From the NCBI GenBank assembly GCA_022606425.2, contig JAHDVF020001552.1:62001-126000 (forward strand): a stretch of 64,000 nt of DNA, in the 5' to 3' direction. The notes below the pieces were generated by a model. That model had not been told where the DNA came from, ran no database searches, and saw only the letters and a list, made by a program, of their open reading frames with translations. Made by a program: the position numbers and the translations under genes. This document shows, piece after piece, positions 63,806-64,000 of this stretch (position 1 is its first letter; each line of letters opens with the position of its first letter). This DNA comes from Lepidostoma basale (Eukaryota > Arthropoda > Insecta > Trichoptera > Lepidostomatidae).

Positions 63806-64000
63806 TTTTTTTTTAACAGTTAATAATGTTGAAAAAAATCAAAGTGTTTCCGCCAAAACAATGGATTATCTATTTTATAAGTTTAAAAATAAAAATAAAT
63901 CCGTCTTTCAATCATTTGAACGGTCGTATAAAAAATTAAGTGCTTCTTGCAAAATTCATTTTATATTTATTGCTCTTTTGAAAAATGATGAAAATCTCCA

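Noticed and set aside
1..64000. Penelope-like reverse transcriptase or GIY-YIG endonuclease in the window
   Set aside because: All reverse transcriptase traces found are of LINE type; the proposed autonomous partner of the hammerhead-bearing repeats is not here.

Overview
The window reads as a repeat-dense, AT-rich piece of an arthropod nuclear genome, most likely an insect. The reasons are APE-type LINE fragments, a TA-flanked mariner, tRNA-derived SINEs with long intergenic AT-rich DNA, and two or three short spliced-looking exons rather than operons. The exact order is not decidable from the sequence; one LINE family resembles types common in Lepidoptera. Bacterial, plastid or viral origin is not supported.

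Layout. 0-15 kb: a 5'-truncated jockey/L2-like LINE (948-2160), several foldback elements, SINEs and LINE scraps, and a possible host exon on the minus strand (8247-8383). 14-21 kb: a solo LTR pair (11.7 and 16.2 kb), truncated LINEs, a 130-bp perfect spacerless palindrome (19081-19210). 21.5-25 kb: a foldback repeat that has been hit by a 155-bp end-joined mini-LINE with a 12-bp target duplication and by a nearly full-length LINE (endonuclease plus reverse transcriptase, one frameshift). 26-45 kb: LINE debris, a TTAA-flanked piggyBac-like element, a Tigger/pogo-like element, long stretches with nothing recognisable. 45-48.5 kb: a saposin-A-type exon and a plausible signal-peptide exon on the minus strand (probable host gene), a 60-bp tandem repeat and a deleted mariner. 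48-64 kb: more LINEs, SINEs and foldbacks.

The most interesting signal is shared by many otherwise unrelated short repeats. They carry the hammerhead-ribozyme core (CTGANGA, a stem, GAAAC, a self-complementary stem III, then a cleavable NTH triplet), mostly in foldbacks where two copies point outward from the centre. Six families (called HH-A, B, C, D, E, G here) show it. Stem I also pairs in families B, C, D and G, with compensated changes between copies of B. Two families (A, E) replace the C3-G8 core pair by T3-A8. Nearly all have an extra base after A9. Hammerheads of this small type are known from Penelope-like retroelements, so the best reading is a diverse set of non-autonomous, Penelope-related elements built from inverted terminal units. 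No Penelope reverse transcriptase or GIY-YIG domain is present in the window.

No gene network can be described: the elements are independent insertions, often nested, and the putative host exons belong to genes whose other exons were not found. All calls are from reading the sequence; no searches were run.
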